64,000 nt of DNA. Origin: CAXMMR01 sp963692975 (GTDB taxonomy: Bacteria > Pseudomonadota > Alphaproteobacteria > Acetobacterales > Acetobacteraceae). Under the pieces are notes generated by a model. It did not search any database, was not told the origin of the DNA, and saw only the letters and a program-made list of their open reading frames with translations. Position numbers and translations under genes: made by a program. This document shows, piece by piece, positions 7,492 to 15,366 of the stretch. The stretch's first letter is position 1. Each line of letters starts with the position of its first letter. Location of the stretch: the NCBI GenBank assembly GCA_963692975.2, contig CAXMMR010000010.1, positions 62,001 to 126,000 on the forward strand. Reading direction: 5' to 3'.

Positions 7492-8223
7492 TTACTCGTG
7501 CCGAAACGTCACCACCAGAACGTCCCGGAACGCCGGCTTGGTGGCATCGAGCGGCACCACGGCGGTGACGCCGTGCAAGACGCGGTGGTCGTCGACCAGG
7601 GCGGCGTCGAGCGGCTCGGTGAGGGTGAAGCGGCCGACCTCGGCGCGGGCGTTGTCGTGGATGGTGGTGACGCCGGCGTCGATGTTCTCGCGGCGGATCA
7701 GCAGCACCAGCACCCAGTCCACGCCGTCGCGGTGCAGGCCTTCCGGGGTGGGCTGGCCGAGCGTTCCGGCGGCGGTCTCGATGCGGAACTGGTGCAGCTC
7801 GACATGCCAGATCTTCGGGCGCTGGTTCGGCGGGGTCAGGCTGTCGAACAGCTCGTGGCAGGTGCGCAGGATGGCCGTCAGCGCCGGGTGGGCGGCGAGC
7901 GCCGGCGCGACGGGCTCGAACCAGCGGGCGATGCCGCCATTCAGCGCGTTGTAGTCGCGGCTCTGATAGTGCGGCTGGTGCGGCTTGCGGCGCTCGCCGG
8001 CCGGGTCGGCGGCGAAGGCGGCGAAGCGGCGGCGGCGGTAGCGGCCGCCATCGGCCATGTAGGTGTCCAGGCCGAGCTCGTCCCAGCTGGCAGCGAAGCC
8101 GGCGAAGTCGGTGAGGCCATTGGCTTGCAGGGCGGCGCGCATCTGCGGCGCGTGGACGAAGGCGTAGCCGTCCTGGGCGAGCGGGGCGCGGAAAGGTGGG
8201 CCGAGCGTTGGGGTCGGCGTCAT
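7492..8223 (-). CDS. 2-oxoglutarate/Fe(II) dioxygenase (2OG-Fe_Oxy_2 family)
   Basis: A 243-residue protein of the family that includes bacterial free-amino-acid hydroxylases such as L-isoleucine 4-hydroxylase. The iron facial triad is visible as His164-x-Asp166 (GLHRDGVDW) and distal His217 (HRVLHGVTAV); Arg233 (AFRDVLVVTF) is placed to bind 2-oxoglutarate. The YRRRRFAAF and PHYQSRDYNALNGG segments are typical of this family. The substrate cannot be read from sequence. Its ATG overlaps the stop of the upstream mechanosensitive channel gene (ATGA), so both are co-transcribed. Confidence 0.85.
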   Translation of the reverse strand: MTPTPTLGPPFRAPLAQDGYAFVHAPQMRAALQANGLTDFAGFAASWDELGLDTYMADGGRYRRRRFAAFAADPAGERRKPHQPHYQSRDYNALNGGIARWFEPVAPALAAHPALTAILRTCHELFDSLTPPNQRPKIWHVELHQFRIETAAGTLGQPTPEGLHRDGVDWVLVLLIRRENIDAGVTTIHDNARAEVGRFTLTEPLDAALVDDHRVLHGVTAVVPLDATKPAFRDVLVVTFRHE

Positions 8224-10637
8224 TGCGTGTGGCCCAGGGCTGAAGGCGGCGGCGAGGCGATCAGCGTCTCCTCGGCCGGCGCGTCCTCGTTGGCGCCCCG
8301 GCGGGCCAGGGCGAGGGTGCGGCCCGGCGGCGAAGGGAGGCTCGGCGGCAGGGTTTGCTGGACCGGCACGGCGAGGCGGATGCCGAGCTCGGCGAAGCGA
8401 CGGAACAGCCGGCGGTTGAACTCGCGCTGCACGCCCCAGCGGCCGCTATCGGTGCAGGGGATCTGGCCGACGATGGTGAGCCCTTGGCCCTCGACGCGAT
8501 CGACGCCCCAGAGCGCGAAGTCGTTCAGGATCATCGCCGCGTAGGCGGGCTCGGAGCGCAGATCGCGGGCGATGTCGACCAGGGCGTCGGCTGCGGCGTC
8601 GCTGTCCTGGTCGGCGGCGATGGTGACGCTGACGGCGGCGTTGCCCTGGCCGCGATTGCTGTTGGTGACGGTGCTGACCGAGCTGAACGGGATGATGTGC
8701 ACCGAGCCGTCGCCGGCGCGCAGGCGGATGGTGCGGATCGACAGCGTCTCGACCACGCCCGACAGGCCGGCGAGGGTGACGGTGTCGCCGACCTGCATGG
8801 CGTTCTCGAGCAGCAGGAAGATGCCGGTGATGAAATCCTGCACCAGCTTCTGCGAGCCGAAGCCGATGGCCACACCCAGGATGCCGGCGCCGGCCAGAAG
8901 AGGGGCGATGTTGACGCCGATCTCGGACAGCGCGGTGAGGCCGAAGATGATCAGCAGGGCGACGAACAGCGCGGTGCGGATGATCGGCAGCAGGGTGCGG
9001 ATGCGGGCGAGGCGGACGAGCTGTCCGTCGCGGGCGAGCTGCGCCTGCTGACGGTCAAAACCGACGTTCATCGCCTCCCACAGCGCGACCGCGAGCAGGG
9101 CGGCGACGGCGATGGTGAAGCTGGCGGAGACGATGTGGGCGCCAAGGCGGCTGCGCTGCAGCCAGCCGAGCGCGTGCACGCCCCAGGCCTCCAGCAGGAC
9201 GAGGCCGGCGAGGATGAAGAGCAGGGCGCTGAGGCCGCGGCGCACCAGGCCGTAGGTGTGGTTGGCGCGGCGCTCGATGCCGGGGTAGCGGTCGGCGAGC
9301 TCCGGTGAGACGCGGAACAGCCGGTCGAGCAGGCCGAGGGCGACGATGCCGATCAGCCTGGCGCCGAGCAGCACCGCCGAGGTGAGCAGGAACAGGCGCC
9401 AGATCTTGCTGTAGCCGTCGCGCACCTCGGCGGCCCAGACGACCCAGAGCGCCATGATGTAGAAGGTGGCGATGATGTGCCACACCGCGGCGAGGCGGTT
9501 CTGCAGCTGCGCGAGCAAGCCGATGCGGCCGGCGCGGGCATGGATGCGCTTGGCGACCGGGGCGCGGACCTGCAGCACGATCACCACCAGGAAGAGGTGG
9601 TCGATCAGGAAGATGAGCTTGAGCAGCGCCGGCTGGGCCGGCGGCGGCAGGTCGTAGAGCTGGCAGATGGCGGTGATGCCGATGCCGAAGGCCGCGACGG
9701 CGGCCAGACGCCGCACCCAGCGCACGGTGTAGGCGGCGGCGGCGTCGGTCATCCTGACCAGGCGTAGGCGCGGCGCGTCTGGCGAGACAATCATGCGGGC
9801 GAGGGTGGTGGCGAGGCGGCAGATCACGTAGGCGTTGACGACGGCGAGCAGCACCAGGCGGGTGACCTGTTGGTCGGCGAACGCGGTGCCGCCGACGGCG
9901 ACTGCGGCGAAGACGCCGAGCGGTATTAGGTCGAGCACCAGGCGGAGCAGCACGAAAGGCAGGCGGGCGAGGCCGTGCCAGGCACGGTCGAGCCGCAGAT
10001 GGCCCTGATGGCGCTGCTCGGCGAACTCGCCGAGCTCCGGTTCGTCCTCGGCGGCATCGTGACGGTCGAGGGCGCCGCTCGGCGCGCGGTCGGCGATCAG
10101 GCCGATCGGACGGCGCAGCAGTCGGATGCAGAGCGCCTCGGCCAGGCCCGCGGCCAGCAGCGCCAGCGCGACGTGCCAGGCGGTGGCGAGCAGCAGGGCG
10201 CGCCGGGCGGGGTCTGCGGCAAGCCCGCCGAGCCAGCGCCAGGCGAGCGGGAAGTTGGCGAAGGTGCGGCCGAACGCGTCGGCTTGCCTGGTCAGGTTGC
10301 CCGCACCGGTGGAGAGCTGCAGCAGCAGCTCCGCGCCGAGGCTGTCGGGGGCGAGCGGCAGAGCGGGCTTGGGCGGCGGAGCGGCGGCGGGCGCGGTCTT
10401 GGCCAGGGTCTGCAGCGTCTGGGTCAGGGCGGCGCGCTTGTGCGGGTCGCTCACCGTCTCCAGCAGCTGCTTGGCCTGGGTGGCGGTGGCGGCGGGCGCG
10501 ACGGCGGGCGCCGGGGCGGTGACGGCGGTCGCCTCCTGCGCCGGCGCGCTGGCGCTGAGGGTGACGACGGCGACGAGGCAGGCGGCCAGCAGGCGGATGC
10601 AGGATGGCCGGTGCGGCGGGCGGAGGGCAGGAGACAT
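8220..10637 (-). CDS. Large MscS-family mechanosensitive channel (YbiO/MscK-like)
   Basis: About 805 residues, far longer than MscS itself. An N-terminal signal sequence (RLLAACLVAVVTLSASAPAQ) leads into an Ala/Pro-rich periplasmic region, about eight additional membrane segments, and then the MscS pore domain with LLAGAGILGVAIGFGSQKLV, DFITGIFLLLENAMQVGD and the beta domain IRLRAGDGSVHIIPFSSV. These channels release solutes on osmotic downshock. ATG 10637 is preferred because it puts the signal sequence at the start; ATG 10658 is an alternative. The 2OG dioxygenase gene follows with ATGA overlap. Confidence 0.9.
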   Translation of the reverse strand: MSPALRPPHRPSCIRLLAACLVAVVTLSASAPAQEATAVTAPAPAVAPAATATQAKQLLETVSDPHKRAALTQTLQTLAKTAPAAAPPPKPALPLAPDSLGAELLLQLSTGAGNLTRQADAFGRTFANFPLAWRWLGGLAADPARRALLLATAWHVALALLAAGLAEALCIRLLRRPIGLIADRAPSGALDRHDAAEDEPELGEFAEQRHQGHLRLDRAWHGLARLPFVLLRLVLDLIPLGVFAAVAVGGTAFADQQVTRLVLLAVVNAYVICRLATTLARMIVSPDAPRLRLVRMTDAAAAYTVRWVRRLAAVAAFGIGITAICQLYDLPPPAQPALLKLIFLIDHLFLVVIVLQVRAPVAKRIHARAGRIGLLAQLQNRLAAVWHIIATFYIMALWVVWAAEVRDGYSKIWRLFLLTSAVLLGARLIGIVALGLLDRLFRVSPELADRYPGIERRANHTYGLVRRGLSALLFILAGLVLLEAWGVHALGWLQRSRLGAHIVSASFTIAVAALLAVALWEAMNVGFDRQQAQLARDGQLVRLARIRTLLPIIRTALFVALLIIFGLTALSEIGVNIAPLLAGAGILGVAIGFGSQKLVQDFITGIFLLLENAMQVGDTVTLAGLSGVVETLSIRTIRLRAGDGSVHIIPFSSVSTVTNSNRGQGNAAVSVTIAADQDSDAAADALVDIARDLRSEPAYAAMILNDFALWGVDRVEGQGLTIVGQIPCTDSGRWGVQREFNRRLFRRFAELGIRLAVPVQQTLPPSLPSPPGRTLALARRGANEDAPAEETLIASPPPSALGHTQ

Positions 10638-10715
10638 GCGGAGGTGGTCCGCGCTCATCCAAAAAGAGTCAACGCCGACGCTTTCCGCCACGTTCGGCGG
10701 ACTTATGTGTTGGCG

Positions 10716-10904
10716 ATGGTCACCCTGGTCACCGTCCTGCTCGTCATCTCCATGCTGGGAGTCGTCGGCGTGCTGTTCGCCGGCATGCTGGGGCTGGCGC
10801 GCGGGCCGTCCGATCCGCAGCGATCCAACGCGCTGATGCGCTGGCGGGTCATCCTGCAGGGCGTGTCGCTGGCGCTGTTCGCGCTGTTGCTGGCGATACG
10901 GTGA
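10716..10904 (+). CDS. HIG1-domain twin transmembrane protein
   Basis: A 62-residue protein with two hydrophobic helices (about 1-28 and 43-61) separated by ARGPSDPQRSNALMRWRVILQ. The RSN-LMRWRV-LQ signature is the HIG1 (hypoxia-induced) domain, seen in small alphaproteobacterial 'twin transmembrane' proteins and in mitochondrial respiratory supercomplex factors. By analogy it may associate with cytochrome oxidase. An in-frame GTG at 10707 is an alternative start. It diverges from the MscS gene. Confidence 0.75.
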   Translation: MVTLVTVLLVISMLGVVGVLFAGMLGLARGPSDPQRSNALMRWRVILQGVSLALFALLLAIR

Positions 10905-10910
10905 GACAGG

Positions 10911-11055
10911 CTAGGCAAGGGGCTTTGCCCCTTGACCCCATTAAAGGCAAGGCCTTTAGAACCCGTTTACATAACAGTGGCGTGTCGCGCGTCGGCGACG
11001 TGGTGCCATTTAAAGGCTCGGCTTTGACGGGATCAAAGGCAGAGCCCTTTGCCTT
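10911..11055 (+). repeat. Family B repeat, copy B4 (rearranged)
   Basis: The CAAGGGGCTTTGCCCCTTG and TTAAAGGCAAGGCCTTTA hairpins are intact at the left end, but the middle is diverged and the right end is a decayed second copy of the AAAGGC module (AAAGGCTCGGCTTTGACGGG) plus AAAGGCAGAGCCCTTTGCC. It separates the HIG1-like gene from etfB. Confidence 0.7.
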
Positions 11056-11090
11056 GATGTCCCATTCCGAGGCCGCCGCGACAGCGCGGT

Positions 11091-11118
11091 TTGACTTCGC
11101 CTTGAGGCGCTCTGTAGA
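11091..11118 (+). promoter_or_regulatory. Possible sigma-70 promoter of etfBA
   Basis: TTGACT (11091-11096) and TGTAGA (11113-11118) are separated by 16 nt and lie 29 nt before the etfB start, between the family B repeat and the gene. The match is read by eye only; the -10 element is weak. Confidence 0.3.
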
Positions 11119-11146
11119 TGACCGTCAGGCATAGAGATCGCGTTCC

Positions 11147-11896
11147 ATGAAGCTTCTGGTCCCCGTCAAGCGGGTCGTCGACTACAACGTCAAGGTGCGG
11201 GTGAAGTCGGACGGCTCGGGCGTCGAGCTGTCGGGCGTGAAGATGGCGATGAACCCGTTTGACGAGATCGCCGTCGAGGAGGCGGTGCGGCTGCGCGAGA
11301 AGGGCATTGCGACCGAGATCATCGTCGTCTCGCTCGGGTTGGCGCAATGCGCCGAGACGCTCCGCACAGCGCTGGCGATGGGCGCTGATCGCGGCATCCT
11401 GGTCGAGACCGACGTCGGGCTGGAGCCGCTCGCAGTCGCCAAGTTGCTGGCCGCGATCGTACGTCGCGAGGGGCCCGAGCTGGTGGTGATGGGCAAGCAG
11501 GCGATCGACGACGACATGAACGCGACCGGGCAGATGCTGGCGGCCCTGCTGGGTTGGCCGCAGGGCACGTTCGCCTCCAAGCTCGAGATCGCCGACGGCA
11601 CCGCGACGGTGACGCGCGAGGTTGACGGCGGGTTGGAGACGGTGGCGTTGAGCCTGCCGGCGGTGGTGACCGCGGATTTGCGACTGAACGAGCCGCGCTA
11701 CGCGTCGCTGCCGAACATCATGAAGGCGCGCAAGAAGCCGATCGAGACCATCAACCCCGCCAACCTCGGCGTCGATCCGGCGCCGCGGCTCACCACGCTC
11801 AAGGTCGCCGAGCCGGCGACGCGTAAGGCGGGGCAGAAGGTCGGCTCGGTGGCCGAGCTGGTGGCCAAGCTCCGCAACGAAGCCAAGGTGATTTAA
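11147..11896 (+). CDS. etfB: Electron transfer flavoprotein, beta subunit
   Basis: A 249-residue EtfB. It has the start MKLLVPVKRVVDYNVKVRVK, MAMNPFDEIAVEEAVRLREKG, the AMP-binding region around MGADRGILVE and LVVMGKQAIDDDMNATGQM, and the docking/recognition loop near EPRYASLPNIMKARKKPIE. With EtfA it forms the FAD/AMP-containing shuttle that takes electrons from acyl-CoA and other flavin dehydrogenases to ETF-QO. etfA starts 4 nt after its stop, so they form an operon; the ETF-QO partner is encoded at 26629-28257. Confidence 0.97.
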   Translation: MKLLVPVKRVVDYNVKVRVKSDGSGVELSGVKMAMNPFDEIAVEEAVRLREKGIATEIIVVSLGLAQCAETLRTALAMGADRGILVETDVGLEPLAVAKLLAAIVRREGPELVVMGKQAIDDDMNATGQMLAALLGWPQGTFASKLEIADGTATVTREVDGGLETVALSLPAVVTADLRLNEPRYASLPNIMKARKKPIETINPANLGVDPAPRLTTLKVAEPATRKAGQKVGSVAELVAKLRNEAKVI

Positions 11897-11899
11897 GCG

Positions 11900-12865
11900 A
11901 TGACCTGCCTTGTCCTGCTCGACCATGAGAAGGGGCTGACCAAGCAGCCTTCACGCAGCGCCGTGGCCGCGGCCGGGCAGCTGGGCGAGGTGCACGCGCT
12001 GGTCGCCGGCGGCAGCGATGTCGACATGGTGGCGGCTGAGGCGGCCAAGATCGCCGGGGTTGCGAAGGTGCTGACAGTGTCGGGCGAGGCGTATGCGCAT
12101 GCGATGCCCGAGGCGCTGGCCTCGCTGCTGCAGTCGCTGGCGCCGCAATACAGCCACCTGCTGGCGGCCTCCACCGCGGTCGGCAAGAACGTGATGCCGC
12201 GGTTGGCGGCGCTGCTCGACGTGCAGCCGATCAGCGACATTGCCGGCGTGGTCGACGCGAACACGTTCGTCCGGCCGATCTATGCCGGCAACGCGATGGC
12301 GACGGTGCGCTCCTCGGACAGCATCAAGGTGATCACGGTGCGGGCGGCGAGCTTCGACCCGGCGCCGGCGGAGGGCGGCTCGGCCAGCATCGAGCCGGTC
12401 GCGGCGGCGGGCGAGGCTGGGGGCGAGGCTGGGGGCGAGGCGGGAAGGTCGCGCTTCGTCTCGGCGGAGCTTTCGAAATCCGAGCGGCCGGAGCTGACGG
12501 CGGCGCGGATCGTGGTCTCGGGCGGACGCGGCATGGGCAATGGCGAGAACTTCTCGCTGATCGAGCCGGTGGCGGACCTGCTGGGGGCGGCGGTCGGCGC
12601 CTCGCGCGCGGCGGTCGATGCCGGCTACGTGCCGAACGACTACCAGGTCGGGCAGACGGGCAAGATCGTCGCGCCGGAGCTGTACATCGCGATCGGCATC
12701 TCCGGCGCGATCCAGCATCTGGCCGGCATGAAGGACAGCAAGATCATCGTCGCCATCAACAAGGACGAAGAGGCGCCGATCTTCCAGGTGGCCGATTACG
12801 GGCTGGTCGCCGACCTGTTCACGGCGCTGCCGGAGATCAAGGCGGAGCTGGAAAAGGCTGGCTGA
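11900..12865 (+). CDS. etfA: Electron transfer flavoprotein, alpha subunit
   Basis: A 321-residue EtfA. The N-terminal domain begins MTCLVLLDHEKGLTKQPSRS; the C-terminal FAD domain shows GGRGMGNGENFSLIEPVAD, GASRAAVDAGYVPNDYQVGQ, GKIVAPELYIAIGISGAIQH and KDSKIIVAINKDEEAPIFQ, which contact FAD. Between the domains, the usual short linker is expanded into three EAGG-type repeats by a 12-bp tandem repeat. The gene follows etfB directly. Confidence 0.97.
   Translation: MTCLVLLDHEKGLTKQPSRSAVAAAGQLGEVHALVAGGSDVDMVAAEAAKIAGVAKVLTVSGEAYAHAMPEALASLLQSLAPQYSHLLAASTAVGKNVMPRLAALLDVQPISDIAGVVDANTFVRPIYAGNAMATVRSSDSIKVITVRAASFDPAPAEGGSASIEPVAAAGEAGGEAGGEAGRSRFVSAELSKSERPELTAARIVVSGGRGMGNGENFSLIEPVADLLGAAVGASRAAVDAGYVPNDYQVGQTGKIVAPELYIAIGISGAIQHLAGMKDSKIIVAINKDEEAPIFQVADYGLVADLFTALPEIKAELEKAG
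12410..12445 (+). repeat. In-frame 12-bp tandem repeat in etfA linker
   Basis: Two identical copies of GGCGAGGCTGGG are followed by one variant copy, encoding repeated Gly-Glu-Ala-Gly between the two EtfA domains. The reading frame is kept at any copy number. Confidence 0.9.
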
Positions 12866-12980
12866 GGGGTATCGTACAGGGGCTGTGCCTGGGATGCGAC
12901 CCCTGGCCTTCGCCGGCCTGTTCGGCTAAGCGGCACGCTCCTTGCTGTGCGTTGAGCAGCGCAGGATTGGAGCCGCCATC

Positions 12981-13856
12981 GTGCACATCCGTATCGGCTA
13001 CAAGCTGACCTACAACCATCCGGCGCCGACGCCGATGCTGCTGATGGCCACGGTGCATCACGCGCGGATCGGCGACATCATCACGCCCGACGTGTTCCAC
13101 TCGATGCCCAGCGTGTCGGTCACGCCCTATTACGACGCGTTCGGCAATTGGTGCACGCGGCTGGTGGCACCCGTGGGCGAGATCCAGATCACCACAGACG
13201 CGCTGATCCGCGACAGCGGCGAGCCCGACCCGGTGGACTGGGACGCCGAGCAGCACGAGGTGCAGGACCTGCCCTCGGAGACCATCATCTACCTGCTGGG
13301 CAGCCGCTACTGCGAGACCGACAAGCTCTCCAACGTGGCCTGGGACCTGTTCGGCAACACGCCGAAGGGTTGGCCGCGGGTGCAGGCGATCGTCGACTTC
13401 GTGCACAACCACGTGACGTTCGGCTACCATTTCGCCCGATCAACGAAGTCGGCCTGGGACGTGTTCGAGGAGAAGCAGGGCGTCTGCCGGGACTTCGCGC
13501 ACCTGGCGGTGGCGCTGTGCCGGTGCATGAACATCCCGGCGCGCTACACGACCGGCTATCTGGGCGATATCGGGGTGCCGGTGAGCGCCTCGCCGATGGA
13601 TTTCTCGGGTTGGTTCGAGGCGTATCTGGGCGGGCGGTGGCACAGTTTCGACGCGCGGCACAATCAGCCTCGGATTGGCCGCATCCCGATCGCCTACGGG
13701 CGGGACGCAACCGACGTTGCGATCAGCATCTCGTTCGGGAGGAGCGACCTGATCGGCTTCGAGGTCACGACCTACGAGGTGCCGGAAGGCTCGACGCTGG
13801 AGCAGGCGCAGCAGATGGAGCTGGCGCGCGTCAAGGCGGTCGCCGAGGCGGGCTGA
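12981..13856 (+). CDS. Transglutaminase-like family protein
   Basis: A 291-residue protein with an N-terminal beta domain (about 1-110) and a transglutaminase-like cysteine protease core. The catalytic Cys is in KQGVCRDFAHLAVALCR, the His in WFEAYLGGRWHSFDARHNQP and the Asp in the same segment (FDAR). Such bacterial proteins act as peptidases or in peptide crosslinking; the substrate is unknown. GTG 12981 is preferred because homologues begin with an 'MHIRIGYKL'-like strand and a GGAG lies about 10 nt upstream. The next gene, an amidinotransferase, is 44 nt downstream on the same strand. Confidence 0.85.
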   Translation: MHIRIGYKLTYNHPAPTPMLLMATVHHARIGDIITPDVFHSMPSVSVTPYYDAFGNWCTRLVAPVGEIQITTDALIRDSGEPDPVDWDAEQHEVQDLPSETIIYLLGSRYCETDKLSNVAWDLFGNTPKGWPRVQAIVDFVHNHVTFGYHFARSTKSAWDVFEEKQGVCRDFAHLAVALCRCMNIPARYTTGYLGDIGVPVSASPMDFSGWFEAYLGGRWHSFDARHNQPRIGRIPIAYGRDATDVAISISFGRSDLIGFEVTTYEVPEGSTLEQAQQMELARVKAVAEAG

Positions 13857-13900
13857 GGCCGGGTGGGTCGTGCCGGCCGGGACGAGGATAGCCATCGCGC

Positions 13901-14764
13901 ATGAGTTCGCCGAGCGACGCCGTGCCGTTGATCCTGATGACGGATCCGGAGCATTTCCAGGTCTCCTACGCCATCAACCCCTGGATGCGGCCTGGCGTGT
14001 GGGCCGCGGACGCGGCCGGGCATCGGCGCGCGGCGCGGGCGGCGTTTGAGGCGCTGCGGGACGCGCTCGGCGAGGCGGGCGCCAGGGTCGAGACGATGCC
14101 GGGCAGCCCGGGGCTGCCGGACATGGTGTTTCCGGCCAATGCCGCGGTGGTGCTGGGGCGGCGAGCGGTGATGGCGCGGTTTCGCCATCCGGAGCGGCAG
14201 GGCGAGGAGGCGCCGTTTCGTGCCGCATTCGAGGGCTTGGTTGAGCGCGGGCTGCTGGACGAGGTCGTCACGCTGCCGGAGGGATGCCTGCAGGAGGGCG
14301 CGGGCGACTGCCTGTGGGATGCCGGGCGGCGGCTGTTTTGGGTGGGGTATGGGCCGCGCTCGACGCTGGCCGGCGGCCGAGCGGTGTGCCGGGAGTTCGG
14401 CCGGGAAATCGTGCCGCTGAAGCTGGTCTCTGAGCGGTTCTACCATCTTGATACCTGCTTCTGCCCGCTATCGGGTGGCGAGGTGCTGTTCTACCCGCCG
14501 GCGTTCTCCGAGAAGTCCCTGTGGCAGATCAGGCAGGTGGTGGCCGACGAGCAGCTGATCGCGATGAGCGAGGAGGACGCCGCGCGATTCTGCGTCAATG
14601 CCGTCTGCATTGGCCGGACTGTCGTGATGGCCTCGGCGACGCCAGAGCTCGGGCGACTGTTGGCGGACCGAGGCTATATGCTGCGAGACCTGGATCTCTC
14701 GCCTTTCATCCTCTCGGGCGGCGGCGCGTTCTGCATGACGCTAAGGCTTGATCATCTCGGGTGA
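13901..14764 (+). CDS. Amidinotransferase / dimethylargininase-family protein
   Basis: A 287-residue protein of the guanidine-modifying (GME) superfamily, with a pentein fold. Recognisable segments are DPEHFQVSYAINPWM, the LPDMVFPANAA strand with its substrate-binding Asp, LQEGAGDCLWD with the acidic pair, the catalytic His in RFYHLDTCFCPL, and the nucleophilic Cys in GGGAFCMTLRL near the end. Members include DDAH, arginine deiminase-like and citrulline-forming hydrolases, all acting on a guanidino group. The exact substrate is not evident. It ends 8 nt before a family A repeat. Confidence 0.87.
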   Translation: MSSPSDAVPLILMTDPEHFQVSYAINPWMRPGVWAADAAGHRRAARAAFEALRDALGEAGARVETMPGSPGLPDMVFPANAAVVLGRRAVMARFRHPERQGEEAPFRAAFEGLVERGLLDEVVTLPEGCLQEGAGDCLWDAGRRLFWVGYGPRSTLAGGRAVCREFGREIVPLKLVSERFYHLDTCFCPLSGGEVLFYPPAFSEKSLWQIRQVVADEQLIAMSEEDAARFCVNAVCIGRTVVMASATPELGRLLADRGYMLRDLDLSPFILSGGGAFCMTLRLDHLG

Positions 14765-14771
14765 AGAAAGC

Positions 14772-14880
14772 GGTTCTTTTTTGAAAAAAAGAACCAAAAA
14801 ACTTTTCTCCACTCAGTGACAGAGAAAGCCACAATTGTCGGATCGAAAGCTTTTTGCTTCTTTTTTTTAAAAAAAAGCGC
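14772..14880 (-). repeat. Family A repeat, copy A4 (reverse orientation)
   Basis: A GAAC-type hairpin (14772-14795) precedes an imperfect GAAG-type hairpin (about 14856-14880) whose right arm has decayed to AAAAAAAGCGC. It sits between convergent genes. Confidence 0.8.
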
Positions 14881-14884
14881 TGCG

Positions 14885-15097
14885 TTACGGCCCAAGCCCG
14901 ACCGTCCACAGCAGTAACGAGTATAGGTTCGGCACGGCGTGATGGTGACGGGCGATGTAGTTGTCGCGCTCGTACCAGAGAAATACCGCAAGAGTGAGCA
15001 GGAAGCCCAGCGAGCAGCCCCAGACCAGGAGGATGACGCGCCACTCGCCCTGCTCGTTCTCGGCGTCGGGATCGAGCTCGGGCGAGAACGGCATCAT
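14885..15097 (-). CDS. Small single-pass membrane protein
   Basis: A 70-residue protein with an acidic N-terminus (MMPFSPELDPDAENEQGEW), one clear membrane helix (VILLVWGCSLGFLLTLAVFLWY, roughly residues 21-42) and a His-rich segment after it (RDNYIARHHHAVPNLYSLLLW). The family is not recognised. Small proteins of this type often accompany respiratory oxidases, but nothing nearby supports that. Its start overlaps the stop of the upstream 49-residue gene, so the two form a mini-operon. Confidence 0.6.
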   Translation of the reverse strand: MMPFSPELDPDAENEQGEWRVILLVWGCSLGFLLTLAVFLWYERDNYIARHHHAVPNLYSLLLWTVGLGP

Positions 15098-15243
15098 GGT
15101 TGGTCGTCCTTCAACGGGGCGTCGATGGACGCCTCGTGGCCGCCGCGGACCTCGCTCTCGGGGCCGACCTCGTGCAGGTGCTCGCTGGGCGGCACCGGCT
15201 TCACGCCGTCGCCGGCAGGCTGATCGATCTTCAGGTCGTCCAT
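15094..15243 (-). CDS. Very small acidic/proline-containing protein (49 aa)
   Basis: ATG at 15243 opens a 49-residue frame (MDDLKIDQPAGDGVKPVPPS..., ending PLKDDQP) whose TGA overlaps the ATG of the downstream membrane protein. It is hydrophilic and probably disordered. Support is the overlap and uninterrupted position between the downstream gene and the family B repeat. It is not recognised. Confidence 0.5.
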   Translation of the reverse strand: MDDLKIDQPAGDGVKPVPPSEHLHEVGPESEVRGGHEASIDAPLKDDQP

Positions 15244-15274
15244 GCTAAACGCGGTCTTTTCAGAGGGTTACAAT

Positions 15275-15366
15275 GATCTTGCCTAGAGGCAAGATCGAAC
15301 TCCTACGAAAGGATTTTAAAGGCTCCGCCTTTAATGAGGTCAAGGGGCAAAGCCCCTTGCCTTGCT
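15275..15366 (-). repeat. Palindrome plus family B repeat, copy B5 (short)
   Basis: A 22-bp near-perfect palindrome (15275-15296, arms GATCTTGCCT and AGGCAAGATC) is followed by the TTAAAGGCTCCGCCTTTAA hairpin and CAAGGGGCAAAGCCCCTTG. The B modules run in minus orientation and end at the stop of the radical SAM gene. The palindrome core is shared with the 38-bp palindrome at 45496-45533. Confidence 0.8.
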
